In this document: in pieces, positions 9,772 through 19,205 of the stretch | Numbering within the stretch: the first letter of the stretch is position 1 | Layout: each line of letters begins with the position of its first letter | Source: an uncultured Caulobacterales bacterium | Lineage (GTDB): Bacteria; Pseudomonadota; Alphaproteobacteria; Caulobacterales; Maricaulaceae | NCBI GenBank assembly: GCA_947503715.1 | Contig: CANNER010000002.1 | Span: 620,001 to 684,000 of the forward strand | Length of the DNA: 64,000 nt | Reading direction: 5' to 3' | Position numbers and translations under genes: made by a program | The notes under the pieces: model-generated | Seen by the model: only the letters and a program-made list of their open reading frames with translations | Databases searched by the model: none | Told to the model about the DNA's origin: nothing

Positions 9772-10778
9772 GCACCGCAGCTTTCTCGCACAATGACATC
9801 GGTCGGTAATCGTTCAGATGTCATCTCGCCGCCGCCCGCGGAATTAATTAGCTTGCTGACCATTAACCGTCCGGCACGACTCAAATCCTGACGAATAGTC
9901 GTCAGGCCCGGACGGGAATAGCGCGCGAGCTGGATATCATCATAACCAATGACCGCCACGTCATCAGGTACGCTCATCCCGCGATTCATCAGCCCGCGTA
10001 TCGCGCCCAGCGCAATCGTATCGGAACTACCAAAGATCGCGTCGAATTTCACGCCTTGGGACAGCAACGCGTCGACAGCCGTTTCCGCGCTCTCAATTTC
10101 AAAATGCGCGGCGGAGACGAGGTCAGGGTCAAATTCCAAACCCGCTTGCTCCAAGGCCTGTTTATAGCCGTCAAACCGTTGCCCGATTTCCGGTGCGTCC
10201 GTGTCGCCGAAAAACGCAATCCGTTTGCGCCCCAATCGCGCGAGATGGGCCGTCGCCCGCCGACCGCCACGAATATTGTCCGTGCCCACAGACGGGTATC
10301 TCTGCCCCGGCAATTGTCCGCCCCAGACGATGAAACGGTTTTCGTGCTCGGCCAGTCTGTTCAGACGATCATGGAGGAAACTCTGGCCCAGAAAAATGAC
10401 GCCATCACTTCGGTTCGTTGCAATTAATTTTGAGAGGTCATCATAGCTCTGCGGTATGGCGTGACTGACGAGGAAGTCACATTTAATCTCCCGCGCGGCT
10501 TCGCCAATCCCGCCAAGAAGCTCAAGAAAAAACGGGTCCTGCAACCATCCCTCCCGCCCCTGTGGTCGTGGTATGACGATAGAAATCGTCGCCACCGCGC
10601 GGTCCAGCGCGGAGGGCATGTTTGGGCGAAAGCCGTACCCCTGCTCCCGCGCGAGTTTCCAGATGCGCCGCTTGGTCTGTTCATTGACGGCGGGGCTGTC
10701 ATTTAAAGCCCGCGAGACGGTCGCGATGGACACGCCCGCACTCGTCGCAAGATCTTCAAGGCGGACGGATTTAACCAT
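9768..10778 (-). CDS. LacI-family transcriptional regulator of the maltodextrin locus
   Basis: 336 residues. The N-terminal LacI helix-turn-helix is obvious (VRLEDLATSAGVSIATVSRA, residues 5-24), followed by a hinge and a periplasmic-binding-protein-like effector domain containing IFLGQSF, GGRRATAHLARLG and VIGYDD. The ATG overlaps the stop of the upstream MFS transporter gene (TAATG), so the two are translationally coupled. Location between the sugar hydrolases and the transporter makes it the likely local regulator responding to a maltose-type sugar; effector and repression/activation mode are inferred only. Confidence 0.92.
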   Translation of the reverse strand: MVKSVRLEDLATSAGVSIATVSRALNDSPAVNEQTKRRIWKLAREQGYGFRPNMPSALDRAVATISIVIPRPQGREGWLQDPFFLELLGGIGEAAREIKCDFLVSHAIPQSYDDLSKLIATNRSDGVIFLGQSFLHDRLNRLAEHENRFIVWGGQLPGQRYPSVGTDNIRGGRRATAHLARLGRKRIAFFGDTDAPEIGQRFDGYKQALEQAGLEFDPDLVSAAHFEIESAETAVDALLSQGVKFDAIFGSSDTIALGAIRGLMNRGMSVPDDVAVIGYDDIQLARYSRPGLTTIRQDLSRAGRLMVSKLINSAGGGEMTSERLPTDVIVRESCGA

Positions 10779-12397
10779 TAGGCTTTGATATCCTTATAAG
10801 GCACAAACATGAGCAGGATCGCTCCCAGTGCCATGACGACACCGCCGAGGATGAGCGCGTTTGCAACCTCTCCTCCCAGTAACGCTTTGACCACAAGCGC
10901 CATGACCGTGGCAACAATGATTTGCGGCAGGACGATAAAGAAGTTGAATATGCCCATATAAATGCCCATTTTTTCAGCAGGCAGCGCTTCGGCGAGAATG
11001 GAATAGGGGAGGACGAGAACCGAGGTCCAGGCAATGCCGATCAGGATAGCACTGATCGTGAATTTCGTGCCGAACAGACCCAGCCCGATTTCACCAAGCC
11101 CGTCGCCCATGAACTGCCCGACGGGCAACAACGCCATAAGCGCCAGTCCCAGACCGCCGCAGATCAAACCGAAACCATAAGTCGGTTTGAGGCCAAATAT
11201 ACGCCCCATCAGTGGCAGCAACATCGCATAACCAATCGGGATGAGGTTATAGACCCCGAACATGCCGTAAACGGAATTTGCGGCGGCGTCATAGGCGGCA
11301 GAGCCCGCATCTTCCGTCCCGAATTTCGACGCGGCAATGGCGGGCACAGTGTATATCCACATGATGAAAAAGGCGAACCACGACGTGAATTGGACCGCCG
11401 CCAAGCGCTTCATGACGGTCGGCATGGCGACAAGATCGGCCAAGACATCGCCAATCATATGTCCGCGTCTCGCGCCCATCAGGGCATTGAGGCCGAAGAG
11501 GACCGTTGCGACGGCCATCAAGCCGATGAAAATCGAAAAGGACCGTTTGGCATTTAAATAGTCGGCTTCCGCCAAAGTGCTGGATGTCACCATGAAGATC
11601 AGAGAGCCGAGCGTCGCAAGGCCAAAAACAATCGCCAGTTTCCAGAAGGTGGACGGCGCAGCATCCGGCTTTTCCAATTCTGCGCGACGGGCTGCTGCGA
11701 GGTTCGTGTCCTCATTCTCCTCAAAAGAAGCTAATTCTTCCGAACTATATTCTTTCGAGAAAAACACTGTGATGAGAACCGAGAGCAGCAAGAGGCCCGC
11801 CCCAATAAAAAAGGCGAGTTTCACATGTTCCGGAATGCCTTCGCTCGTCGCAACGGCTTCGCCGGGGGAGAGCCAGGCGGGCAGGTTTGAGCCAACAAAT
11901 CCACCAATGCCGATCATCACACCTTGCGCGGCGTAACCCACAGTCTTTTGTTCGGAATTGAGGTTGTCGCCGACAAAGGCCCGAAACGGCTCCATCGAAA
12001 TATTGAGCGCCGCATCCAATATCCACAGCGATCCTACCGCCAGCCAGAGGACGGGAGAGGTCGGCATGAAAATGAGCGCTAGCGTCGCAAGAACTGCACC
12101 CGCCAGAAAGTAAGGTCTACGCCGGCCGAAACGCCCCCATGTCCGGTCCGAAAAATACCCGACAATCGGTTGAATGACGAGGCCCGTCAGAGGAGCCGCC
12201 AGCCACAGTACGGGAAGATTATCGACATCAGCACCAAGCGATTGAAAAATTCGCGACGCATTCCCGTTCTGCAACGCAAATCCGATCTGTAATCCAAAAA
12301 ACCCAACCGCCATAGTGATGATGGACAACAGGCTCATCATCGGCTTTTGTAATTTTTCGCGCGCGCCTATTGCGCCTGTCTGTGCAGTCACGTCCAT
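10778..12397 (-). CDS. MFS sugar transporter (GPH/sucrose-maltose carrier type)
   Basis: A 539-residue polytopic membrane protein with about 12 hydrophobic segments. The loop motif GRFGRRRPYFLAG after the first segments is typical of sucrose/maltose proton symporters of the SLC45-like group. It would bring maltose or maltooligosaccharides from the periplasm into the cytoplasm. I chose the ATG at 12397 because AAAGGGG stands 6 bp upstream; a TTG 18 bp earlier has no such signal. It is first in an operon with the LacI gene, whose start overlaps its stop. A TGCA palindrome lies just upstream of the ribosome-binding site. Confidence 0.9.
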   Translation of the reverse strand: MDVTAQTGAIGAREKLQKPMMSLLSIITMAVGFFGLQIGFALQNGNASRIFQSLGADVDNLPVLWLAAPLTGLVIQPIVGYFSDRTWGRFGRRRPYFLAGAVLATLALIFMPTSPVLWLAVGSLWILDAALNISMEPFRAFVGDNLNSEQKTVGYAAQGVMIGIGGFVGSNLPAWLSPGEAVATSEGIPEHVKLAFFIGAGLLLLSVLITVFFSKEYSSEELASFEENEDTNLAAARRAELEKPDAAPSTFWKLAIVFGLATLGSLIFMVTSSTLAEADYLNAKRSFSIFIGLMAVATVLFGLNALMGARRGHMIGDVLADLVAMPTVMKRLAAVQFTSWFAFFIMWIYTVPAIAASKFGTEDAGSAAYDAAANSVYGMFGVYNLIPIGYAMLLPLMGRIFGLKPTYGFGLICGGLGLALMALLPVGQFMGDGLGEIGLGLFGTKFTISAILIGIAWTSVLVLPYSILAEALPAEKMGIYMGIFNFFIVLPQIIVATVMALVVKALLGGEVANALILGGVVMALGAILLMFVPYKDIKA

Positions 12398-12409
12398 GAT
12401 AATCCCCTT

Positions 12410-12425
12410 TTGCAAATTTCTGCAA
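12410..12425. promoter_or_regulatory. Candidate LacI-family operator upstream of MFS gene
   Basis: TTGCAAATTTCTGCAA is a 16-bp imperfect palindrome (six of eight pairs match) directly upstream of the AAAGGGG ribosome-binding site of the transporter gene. TGCA-rich repeats also occur in the receptor/amylase promoter. Candidate autoregulatory site for the operon's LacI protein. Confidence 0.4.
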
Positions 12426-12470
12426 TTTTTTCATTTTATTACATGGGGGGTGTGCGATTGTCGAGGGAAA

Positions 12471-14735
12471 CTATCCCCAATGTGTTTCGCGGTAATTCAT
12501 CAAATCGGGGCCTTGCAACTCACGGGTTTGGTTGCCCATGCGAACATAAAAACAGGTTGGATTTCCACCCGATTTAGGCTTGCAGAAAATGGGTGCAGGT
12601 GAAGGTCTGACTGTAATGCGGCAGAGGTCTTTCCCTTCTATTTTTTCATAGTTGATGTGTATAAATCCTGCGGAGGTCTGCGAGAGGTGATTTTCAAATA
12701 ATTGTCGCAGAAATAATTCATGCCCGTCCTGGTCTTGTTTTTTCGAGAGCGTTGCATAGTCATTTTCAAGGCCTAAAACCTCACCATCGTCATCAACACC
12801 TATGACGAGAATGCCACCCTGAGCATTAGCAAATCCTGTAACCGTCTTAATAATGGCGTGTTCAATATAGGCCTCTTGTTTTTTGGAACGATAACAAAAT
12901 CTGGCACTGGATTTAAACTCTATACGGTTATTCTCACCGCGCTTGATGTAATCGCGTAAGGACAAGGTCTCGTTTTTCTGAGTTTCATCAATGGCGATTT
13001 TATCAAACGCAATTTGAACAACCGAGGCGATGAGCTTTCGTCGTTTGGATTTGAACAATCCGTAATCCATAGTCTCCCAACCGAGGGGCAGGGCATGATA
13101 TCCCATATGGCGGGTCAGTTCGGCTTCGGAAAACCCATCCAGCATTTTGGGCCAATAGTCTTCCGGGGCATGCGCGCCGGCCTTCATGTTTTCTGGCCAA
13201 TCGACATAGGCCATATTGGCAATCGCATTCCGTTCTGATCTATCGCTGACGCCCTGTGACTTTAGAAAAGCGACTGGGAAAAGGTGATGACGCTCGACAG
13301 ATCGCACCGTCTGCGTACCGGGGTCTAGTAAGTCCCGCATCCGAATATTTGAGAGCAGGGCTGGCGCGTCTTCCAGAACTAGTGCGGCGGCATAGGCCGA
13401 CATGGCCGGAGATTTGCCGGACGAGGAGTCGAGGAGGTTGGGAAATGAAATGGACCAGAAATCCTGTGTGAAACTATCTTCTATGATAGACTCCAAGAGC
13501 TTTTCAAACGCTTCAGCCGATGTCCCCTCACTGGCAAATGCCCGCAGGTCAGCATCTAATGTGGACTCTGTGCTGGATGTATAGCGACTCGTTGTGCTGA
13601 CCATGAAAAACCAGCGCGCAATTATTTTTCGAAGTTTGGAATAATCCAAGCCATGTTTAAGCTTTCCAATGAGCCAAGCGACATAGGTCAACATCACGGT
13701 GTTCCCGGATGAGATCATGGACGCATTTCGAAAACCTGCGAGGTTTAGGCATTTTAAAAATTCATGCCAATGGGTTAGATTCAAGACATGATCTAAAGTT
13801 GTTTCCAATTTTTCAAACTGTACTTGCCTGTCATGACTATCTGTTTCCAGATCTCCAACTGTTTTACCCAGTAAAAGGCGATAGACGGCGGACATTCGTC
13901 CCAGATTAAATGCCAGCGCGACCGCCACTCGAAGTAACTGTTCAGGTTTGGGATCTATGAGTGCATTTGCCGGGCTGGGTTTTCCGGAAGTCGGCTTGAC
14001 AGCCGACTTGCAAAAAGCCTCAAGTTTTACACGCGACTCTTCCGCATTGACAGACATGAGTGTCATAACAAAGTCAGATTGCTTAAGCGGCGTTCCTTTT
14101 GAATTGATACGGACAAAAATATTCGCAACTTCTTCGTCTTTCGCATGCGACATGAGTTCTACGACTTGGAACTCGAAATTTCTTAAATTGCGCACGCGTT
14201 CTATCGCACGTTCAATATTCCCGCGTGCATTGCCGAGATCTCCGCCTCTAGCTATTTTTAGTCTTTTAAAGAACGAGTCGCGATATTCATAATATTCTTC
14301 TGTCCAGAGTTCCGTGACATTTGGTATCCATTCCGCGCTACGCTGATTGGCGGCGTTAGAGACTTCAAATTCTTCACGGGCGGGATTGAACGCAATTTTA
14401 ATGGGCCGCGATTTAAACTGCTTATCTAAAACGTTCTCCCCTGTCAGGATTGCATAGAGTGAGGTAAGACGCTGTTGTCCATCTACAATCAAATATTTTG
14501 TTGTGCGTTTACCTGTTCCGTCCCCGATTTTTTTGGCGCGTTCCGTTTGATCTGTTTCCCAGAACATCAGCGTGCCAATCGGATATCCGCGATACATTGA
14601 GTCCAGCAGGTCGCGTGATTTATATCCCGGCCAAACAAAAGGCCGTTGAATTTCCGGCAGGGCAATCACACCGCTTTTAATATCTGACACGATATTAGAT
14701 AATTCGATGCGGACATCTTTATAGAGTGAAGCCAT
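12471..14735 (-). CDS. DUF262 - HNH (DUF1524) - AlbA_2 three-domain protein, candidate defence nuclease
   Basis: 754 residues from the ATG at 14735, which follows TTGGGGAAA. The N-terminal DUF262/GmrS-like domain has LPEIQRPFVWP (about 26-36) and VDGQQRLTSLY with the hallmark DGQQR at 85-89, an NTPase-like ParB-related fold. An HNH-type DUF1524 part follows with ERHHLFPVAFL (His near 483) and NMAYVDWPENMKAG. From about 600 to 740 is an AlbA_2/Schlafen-like domain (NRIEFKSSARF, then GGILVIGVDDDGEVLGLEN). DUF262 plus DUF1524 is the arrangement of GmrSD, BrxU and SspE anti-phage nucleases; the added AlbA_2 domain is unusual. It stands alone between two metabolic operons and is visibly more AT-rich. 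No cognate methylase or partner is nearby. Confidence 0.85.
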   Translation of the reverse strand: MASLYKDVRIELSNIVSDIKSGVIALPEIQRPFVWPGYKSRDLLDSMYRGYPIGTLMFWETDQTERAKKIGDGTGKRTTKYLIVDGQQRLTSLYAILTGENVLDKQFKSRPIKIAFNPAREEFEVSNAANQRSAEWIPNVTELWTEEYYEYRDSFFKRLKIARGGDLGNARGNIERAIERVRNLRNFEFQVVELMSHAKDEEVANIFVRINSKGTPLKQSDFVMTLMSVNAEESRVKLEAFCKSAVKPTSGKPSPANALIDPKPEQLLRVAVALAFNLGRMSAVYRLLLGKTVGDLETDSHDRQVQFEKLETTLDHVLNLTHWHEFLKCLNLAGFRNASMISSGNTVMLTYVAWLIGKLKHGLDYSKLRKIIARWFFMVSTTSRYTSSTESTLDADLRAFASEGTSAEAFEKLLESIIEDSFTQDFWSISFPNLLDSSSGKSPAMSAYAAALVLEDAPALLSNIRMRDLLDPGTQTVRSVERHHLFPVAFLKSQGVSDRSERNAIANMAYVDWPENMKAGAHAPEDYWPKMLDGFSEAELTRHMGYHALPLGWETMDYGLFKSKRRKLIASVVQIAFDKIAIDETQKNETLSLRDYIKRGENNRIEFKSSARFCYRSKKQEAYIEHAIIKTVTGFANAQGGILVIGVDDDGEVLGLENDYATLSKKQDQDGHELFLRQLFENHLSQTSAGFIHINYEKIEGKDLCRITVRPSPAPIFCKPKSGGNPTCFYVRMGNQTRELQGPDLMNYRETHWG

Positions 14736-14822
14736 ATATATTTTCCCCAAATTTAGTGGATGACCTCTGGTCGCATATTTGTTTAAAGCAATTTTCTATT
14801 GCGTAAATAAGAACCTCTAGAT

Positions 14823-16961
14823 TTAAGCGCCTTGGCTCAACCGCATATTCACAACATCGAGAACTTCCAGAACAGCTTCGGGAATATTCGTACCGGGCGG
14901 GAAGACGGCTTTTGCACCCATCTCTTTTAAGGTCTCGACATCTTCGGGCGGGATGACGCCGCCGACGATGATCAGGATGTCTTCGCGACCGCTGGCTTTC
15001 AGCGCGTCGCGTAGGGACGGGATGAGGGAGAGGTGGCCCGCAGCGAGGGAGCTGGCCGCGATGACATCAACATCTGACGTGATGCCCAGTTCTGCAGCTT
15101 CTTCGGGCGTCTGGAAAAGCGGACCGATCACCACGTCAAACCCGATATCGGAAAAGGCCGTGGCGACGACTTTCTGGCCGCGATCATGGCCGTCCTGTCC
15201 CATTTTCGCGATTAGGATTTTGGGCTTGCGGCCTTCCAGTTCCGTGAAGGCGTCGATGCGGGATTTGGCGTCTTTTAAGGCCGGATTATTTTCATCAAAG
15301 GCCCTGGAATAAACACCGCGTACGCCGGCGGGTTTAGCGGTAAACCGGCCATAGACTTTCTCGAGCGCATCGGAAATCTCGCCAACCGTCGCTTTCTTGC
15401 GCGCCGCATCCACGGCGAGTTCGAGGAGGTTGCCTTGGCCTGTATCCGCGGATTTCGTGAGCGCGTCCAGCGCCTCCATCGTCGCCTGCGTATCGCGGTC
15501 CGCGCGGAGTTGGTTGAGCCGCGCGATCTGTCCCTGCCGCACTGTGTCATTATCGACCTTCAGGATTGGAATGTCGTCAGTCTCGTCTGAGAGATATTTG
15601 TTCACGCCGACAACCGTTTGTGCGCCGCTATCAATCCGTGCCTGAATGCGGGCGGCGGATTCCTCAATGCGAAGTTTTGGAATACCCGCTTCAATCGCGG
15701 CGGCCATGCCGCCCAGCGCTTCGACTTCGCGAATATGGCCAAGCGCTTTCGCGGCAAGATCATGGGTCAATTTTTCGACGTAATAGCTGCCTGCCCAGGG
15801 GTCGATCTGCTTCGTGTGACCGCCTTCTGTTTGTAGGAAAATTTGCGTGTTCCGCGCAATCCGCGCCGAGAAATCCGTGGGCAGGGCAAGGGCTTCGTCG
15901 AGCGAATTTGTGTGCAGCGACTGCGTCCCACCATCCACGGCGGCCATGGCCTCAATGTGGGTGCGGCCCACATTGTTGAAAACATCCTGCGCGGTCAGAG
16001 ACCAGCCGGAAGTCTGGCAATGGGTGCGCAACATATTGGATTTCGGGTTCTGCGGATCAAACGCGCCGATCAGTTGCGCCCAAAGAAGTCGTGCCGCGCG
16101 GAGCTTCGCCACTTCCATAAAATAATTCATCCCGACCGCCCAGAAAAAGCTGAGCCTCGGCGCGAAACGGTCAATATCCATCCCCGCCGCGAGACCCGTG
16201 CGGACATATTCCAACCCGTCGGCCAGTGTGTAGCCCAGCTCAATATCCGCCGACGCCCCCGCTTCCTGCATGTGATAGCCGGAGATCGAAATGGAATTGA
16301 ATTTCGGCATATGGGTGGAGGTATGTTTGAAAATATCCTCGATAATGCGCAGGCTCGGTTTCGGCGGATAGATGTAGGTATTGCGCACCATGAATTCTTT
16401 CAGGATGTCATTCTGAATAGTCCCGGCTAGCTGTTCCTGTTTCACGCCCTGTTCCTCTGCGGCGGCTATATAGAGTGCGAGGACGGGCAGGACTGCGCCG
16501 TTCATCGTCATGGACACAGACATTTTATCCAGCGGGATCTGATCGAACAGGACCCGCATATCGTAAATAGAATCAATCGCGACACCCGCCATCCCGACAT
16601 CGCCAGGGACACGCGGATGGTCTGAGTCATAACCGCGATGGGTTGCGAGATCGAAAGCGACGGAAAGACCTTTCTGACCCGCCGCGAGATTGCGGCGGTA
16701 GAAAGCGTTGGAGTCTTCCGCCGTCGAGAACCCCGCATATTGGCGGACGGTCCAAGGGCGCTGCACATACATGGTGGGATAGGGACCACGGAGGTAGGGC
16801 GCGAAACCGGGATGGGTGTCTGTAAAAGGCAGGGTGGAGGTGTCCGCCGCGGTGTAATTTGCGGCGATGTCGATGCCTTCAGGAGAAGTCCAAGCGGCGC
16901 CAGAGCGTGGAGCGGTTGTTGCCGAGCCGAGGTCGAGTTTAGTGAAATCGGGATAGGTCAT
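14823..16961 (-). CDS. mutB: Methylmalonyl-CoA mutase large (catalytic) subunit
   Basis: Adenosylcobalamin-dependent enzyme of 712 residues interconverting (R)-methylmalonyl-CoA and succinyl-CoA in propionate and branched-chain metabolism. The substrate-binding barrel part has [20 protein letters not shown] and [10 protein letters not shown]. The C-terminal B12-binding domain has [10 protein letters not shown], giving the DxHxxG motif with H592 as the lower cobalt ligand. Length is normal. Its ATG overlaps the stop of the small-subunit gene by 4 bp (ATGA), so the two are coupled. No cobalamin riboswitch or MeaB chaperone gene is seen in the window. Confidence 0.96.
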   Translation of the reverse strand: MTYPDFTKLDLGSATTAPRSGAAWTSPEGIDIAANYTAADTSTLPFTDTHPGFAPYLRGPYPTMYVQRPWTVRQYAGFSTAEDSNAFYRRNLAAGQKGLSVAFDLATHRGYDSDHPRVPGDVGMAGVAIDSIYDMRVLFDQIPLDKMSVSMTMNGAVLPVLALYIAAAEEQGVKQEQLAGTIQNDILKEFMVRNTYIYPPKPSLRIIEDIFKHTSTHMPKFNSISISGYHMQEAGASADIELGYTLADGLEYVRTGLAAGMDIDRFAPRLSFFWAVGMNYFMEVAKLRAARLLWAQLIGAFDPQNPKSNMLRTHCQTSGWSLTAQDVFNNVGRTHIEAMAAVDGGTQSLHTNSLDEALALPTDFSARIARNTQIFLQTEGGHTKQIDPWAGSYYVEKLTHDLAAKALGHIREVEALGGMAAAIEAGIPKLRIEESAARIQARIDSGAQTVVGVNKYLSDETDDIPILKVDNDTVRQGQIARLNQLRADRDTQATMEALDALTKSADTGQGNLLELAVDAARKKATVGEISDALEKVYGRFTAKPAGVRGVYSRAFDENNPALKDAKSRIDAFTELEGRKPKILIAKMGQDGHDRGQKVVATAFSDIGFDVVIGPLFQTPEEAAELGITSDVDVIAASSLAAGHLSLIPSLRDALKASGREDILIIVGGVIPPEDVETLKEMGAKAVFPPGTNIPEAVLEVLDVVNMRLSQGA

Positions 16962-18205
16962 GCCCGTACCTCCGGTACTTTCACACCTTCTGCAGAGTGC
17001 AGCGTGACGCCGAGAATGGGTTCGGCCCGCGCGTCCCGATCCCCCTGCGCTGTCGCAAGATCGGAACTATATGTGTCGCTATTGAGATAGGTTTCCACAC
17101 CGCCAATGCGTTCAATATCTTGGAATTTCGCCCACGCGGCCTGCGCCAGCGCGTCCGTCATATGCTCATGCCAATAACTGCCATAGGCAGCATCAGTGAC
17201 CTGTCCAAGATGGCTTTCCTCCATCATCAGCAATTGCATATTGCGGGCGATGCGATGGGCAAACGGCGTCGCCTTGCCGAGACCGTCCGTGAAGGGGCGG
17301 ATCGTGATGACATCCGCACCGCCAATGACTGCGCCAAATCCTGCGCTCATAATCCGGAGGAGATTGGTCCACGCATCTGTCCTCTGCATCATCCGCCCCG
17401 AGGTCACCGCGTGTAGGGGAATGTTCGATCCATCGCCGCCAAAAGCTTCCGCAATGCGCAAGATCAAACGCCGCGCCGCGCGGAATTTTGTGATTGTGAG
17501 ATGTGCGTCGCGGTCTGTAGAGAGGTCGATGGAAAGATGCCGACACATGGCGTCCACACCGTGGCGACGCATGGATTCCGCAAGAGAGGCTGCCATGACG
17601 GAGAGTGCCTGAACCTCCGTTCCGCCGGCCTCATGCACGTCGGACGGCGCGAGGCTCATCAATCGCCAGTTTTCGGGACAATCCGAAAGCGCCGCCTGAA
17701 CTGTGTTCGCATCCTCGAGCGGGCCGAGGCCGATTTGCAGATGCGCCGTTTGCAAATCCTTGATAGAGAGGGCCATGGCGAACCGCGCTGCATTTTCCGA
17801 ATTCGGGGCAAATTGGAGGGGTACGAGGTCCGTATAAACGCCTTCCAGCAGACGTTTCAGGTCATTGCGATCTTTGAGTGTCGCGCCAGCTTCTATCCGA
17901 ACCGCACTCGCGCCGCCTTTGAGATCTTCGAGCAATTGCCGGTTGGCACGGGCGAGATCGGGATCGCGGACCGGCGCTGCGATATGCCAGGCCCGACCTT
18001 CTAGCAGCGGCATATCCGTGCGTCCGAGAGCCGCCAAACCCTCCGGCAGATCGTCCGCCGTCATGAGGGGGCCGCGCGGCAGTCCGTCTTCCGTGGATTT
18101 GATCAACGTCGCGAAATCGGAGCCGCGCAAACCCTTTTCGACGAGGGCTTGCCAGGCTTCATCCGTGGAAGGCGGGAAATCATTGGCGAGGTTCAGGTCT
18201 GACAT
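16958..18205 (-). CDS. mutA: Methylmalonyl-CoA mutase small subunit, short form without B12 domain
   Basis: 415 residues, homologous to the barrel domain of methylmalonyl-CoA mutase; non-catalytic partner of the large subunit in the heterodimer. Recognisable segments include [30 protein letters not shown]-like text and [14 protein letters not shown] near the end, matching the family's AGSYYVE region. The classical small subunit is over 600 residues with a degenerate C-terminal B12 domain, which is missing here; the short form ends right after the barrel. It is first in the mutA-mutB operon and divergent from ferredoxin-NADP reductase, with a perfect palindrome in between. Confidence 0.88.
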   Translation of the reverse strand: MSDLNLANDFPPSTDEAWQALVEKGLRGSDFATLIKSTEDGLPRGPLMTADDLPEGLAALGRTDMPLLEGRAWHIAAPVRDPDLARANRQLLEDLKGGASAVRIEAGATLKDRNDLKRLLEGVYTDLVPLQFAPNSENAARFAMALSIKDLQTAHLQIGLGPLEDANTVQAALSDCPENWRLMSLAPSDVHEAGGTEVQALSVMAASLAESMRRHGVDAMCRHLSIDLSTDRDAHLTITKFRAARRLILRIAEAFGGDGSNIPLHAVTSGRMMQRTDAWTNLLRIMSAGFGAVIGGADVITIRPFTDGLGKATPFAHRIARNMQLLMMEESHLGQVTDAAYGSYWHEHMTDALAQAAWAKFQDIERIGGVETYLNSDTYSSDLATAQGDRDARAEPILGVTLHSAEGVKVPEVRA

Positions 18206-18300
18206 GGTGTGTGTTTACCGTGATGGGGCGGGGGTTCAACTTGTAACACTGCAAAGCTGTTGACGCGATTGTGAAAATTTCAGCGAAAATATTCGCGTGC

Positions 18301-18318
18301 CGTTCTTTATAAAGAACG
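18301..18318. promoter_or_regulatory. Perfect 18-bp palindrome between mutA and fpr
   Basis: CGTTCTTTATAAAGAACG is identical to its reverse complement. It lies 95 bp upstream of mutA and 90 bp upstream of the reductase gene, a position suited to a dimeric regulator acting on one or both divergent promoters. The regulator is unknown and no regulator gene is adjacent. Confidence 0.5.
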
Positions 18319-18407
18319 ATAAGTTTCCTATATAGAATATTGTAAAACGGCGTGCCTGCGTTTATGGGGCGCGCGACTTCTATAATTGCAGACGGAATTC
18401 CCACACC

Positions 18408-19205
18408 ATGTCCAACGCCCCTACCGAGGAAAAAGTCCTGAGCGTCGAGCATTTCACCGACCGCCTTTTCTCCTTCTCCATTACGCGTCCGCCCAGTTTC
18501 CGTTTCCGCACAGGTGAGTTCATCATGATTGGACTGCCGAAAACGGAAGAGCAGAAACGCCCCATCATGCGCGCCTATTCCATCGCGTCTCCAGCTTGGG
18601 ATGACAAATTGGAGTTCTACTCGATCAAAGTTGAAGACGGCCCGCTGACATCGCGTCTGCAAGCGATCAAAGATGGCGACACTGTTTTGCTGGGCAAGAA
18701 ACCCGTTGGCACACTCGTCTTGGACGCGCTCCTGCCCGGGAAACGCCTTTGGATGTTCTCCACCGGTACGGGCTTTGCGCCCTTCGCCTCACTTGTCCGC
18801 GATCCGGAAACCTATGAGCGTTATGATGAAGTCATCGTGACACATACGTGTCGTGAAGCCGGAGAGCTTGAATACTCGCAACGCCTTGTCGATGATCTCA
18901 TCAACGACCCGCTCGTGGGCGAGATGGTCGTTAATGAGGATGGCAGCCCGAAATTGAAATTAATCACGTCCCTCACGCGCGAAGATCATCCCCTGAAAGG
19001 TCGTATCACGACATTACTTGAAACCGGAAAATTGTTTGAGGTTGCGGGAACCGAGCCGCTGAATAAAGACACAGACCGCGTGATGATTTGTGGGTCAAAA
19101 GATATGATCGACGATACGGCGAAGCTCGTCGAGGGCTTCGGCCTCACCGAAGGCTCGAACAGTCAGCCCGCAGAATTCGTTGTCGAGAAAAGCTTCGTCG
19201 GCTAA
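18408..19205 (+). CDS. fpr: Ferredoxin/flavodoxin-NADP+ reductase
   Basis: FAD enzyme of 265 residues of the bacterial FPR group, exchanging electrons between NADP(H) and ferredoxin or flavodoxin. The FAD-binding RAYSIASP motif lies near residue 52, the NADP-binding GTGFAPFASLVRDPETYERY segment follows, then VTHTCREAGELEYSQRL and MICGSKDM. The C-terminal VVEKSFVG extends past the usual aromatic end, as in alphaproteobacterial FPRs. The gene is divergent from mutA and its stop overlaps the convergent lptD stop by 4 bp. Only a weak ribosome-binding site is visible. Confidence 0.93.
   Translation: MSNAPTEEKVLSVEHFTDRLFSFSITRPPSFRFRTGEFIMIGLPKTEEQKRPIMRAYSIASPAWDDKLEFYSIKVEDGPLTSRLQAIKDGDTVLLGKKPVGTLVLDALLPGKRLWMFSTGTGFAPFASLVRDPETYERYDEVIVTHTCREAGELEYSQRLVDDLINDPLVGEMVVNEDGSPKLKLITSLTREDHPLKGRITTLLETGKLFEVAGTEPLNKDTDRVMICGSKDMIDDTAKLVEGFGLTEGSNSQPAEFVVEKSFVG

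Noticed and set aside
14823-18205. Cobalamin riboswitch for the mutase operon
   Set aside because: The 202 bp upstream of mutA contain no B12-box-like sequence; only the 18-bp palindrome stands out.
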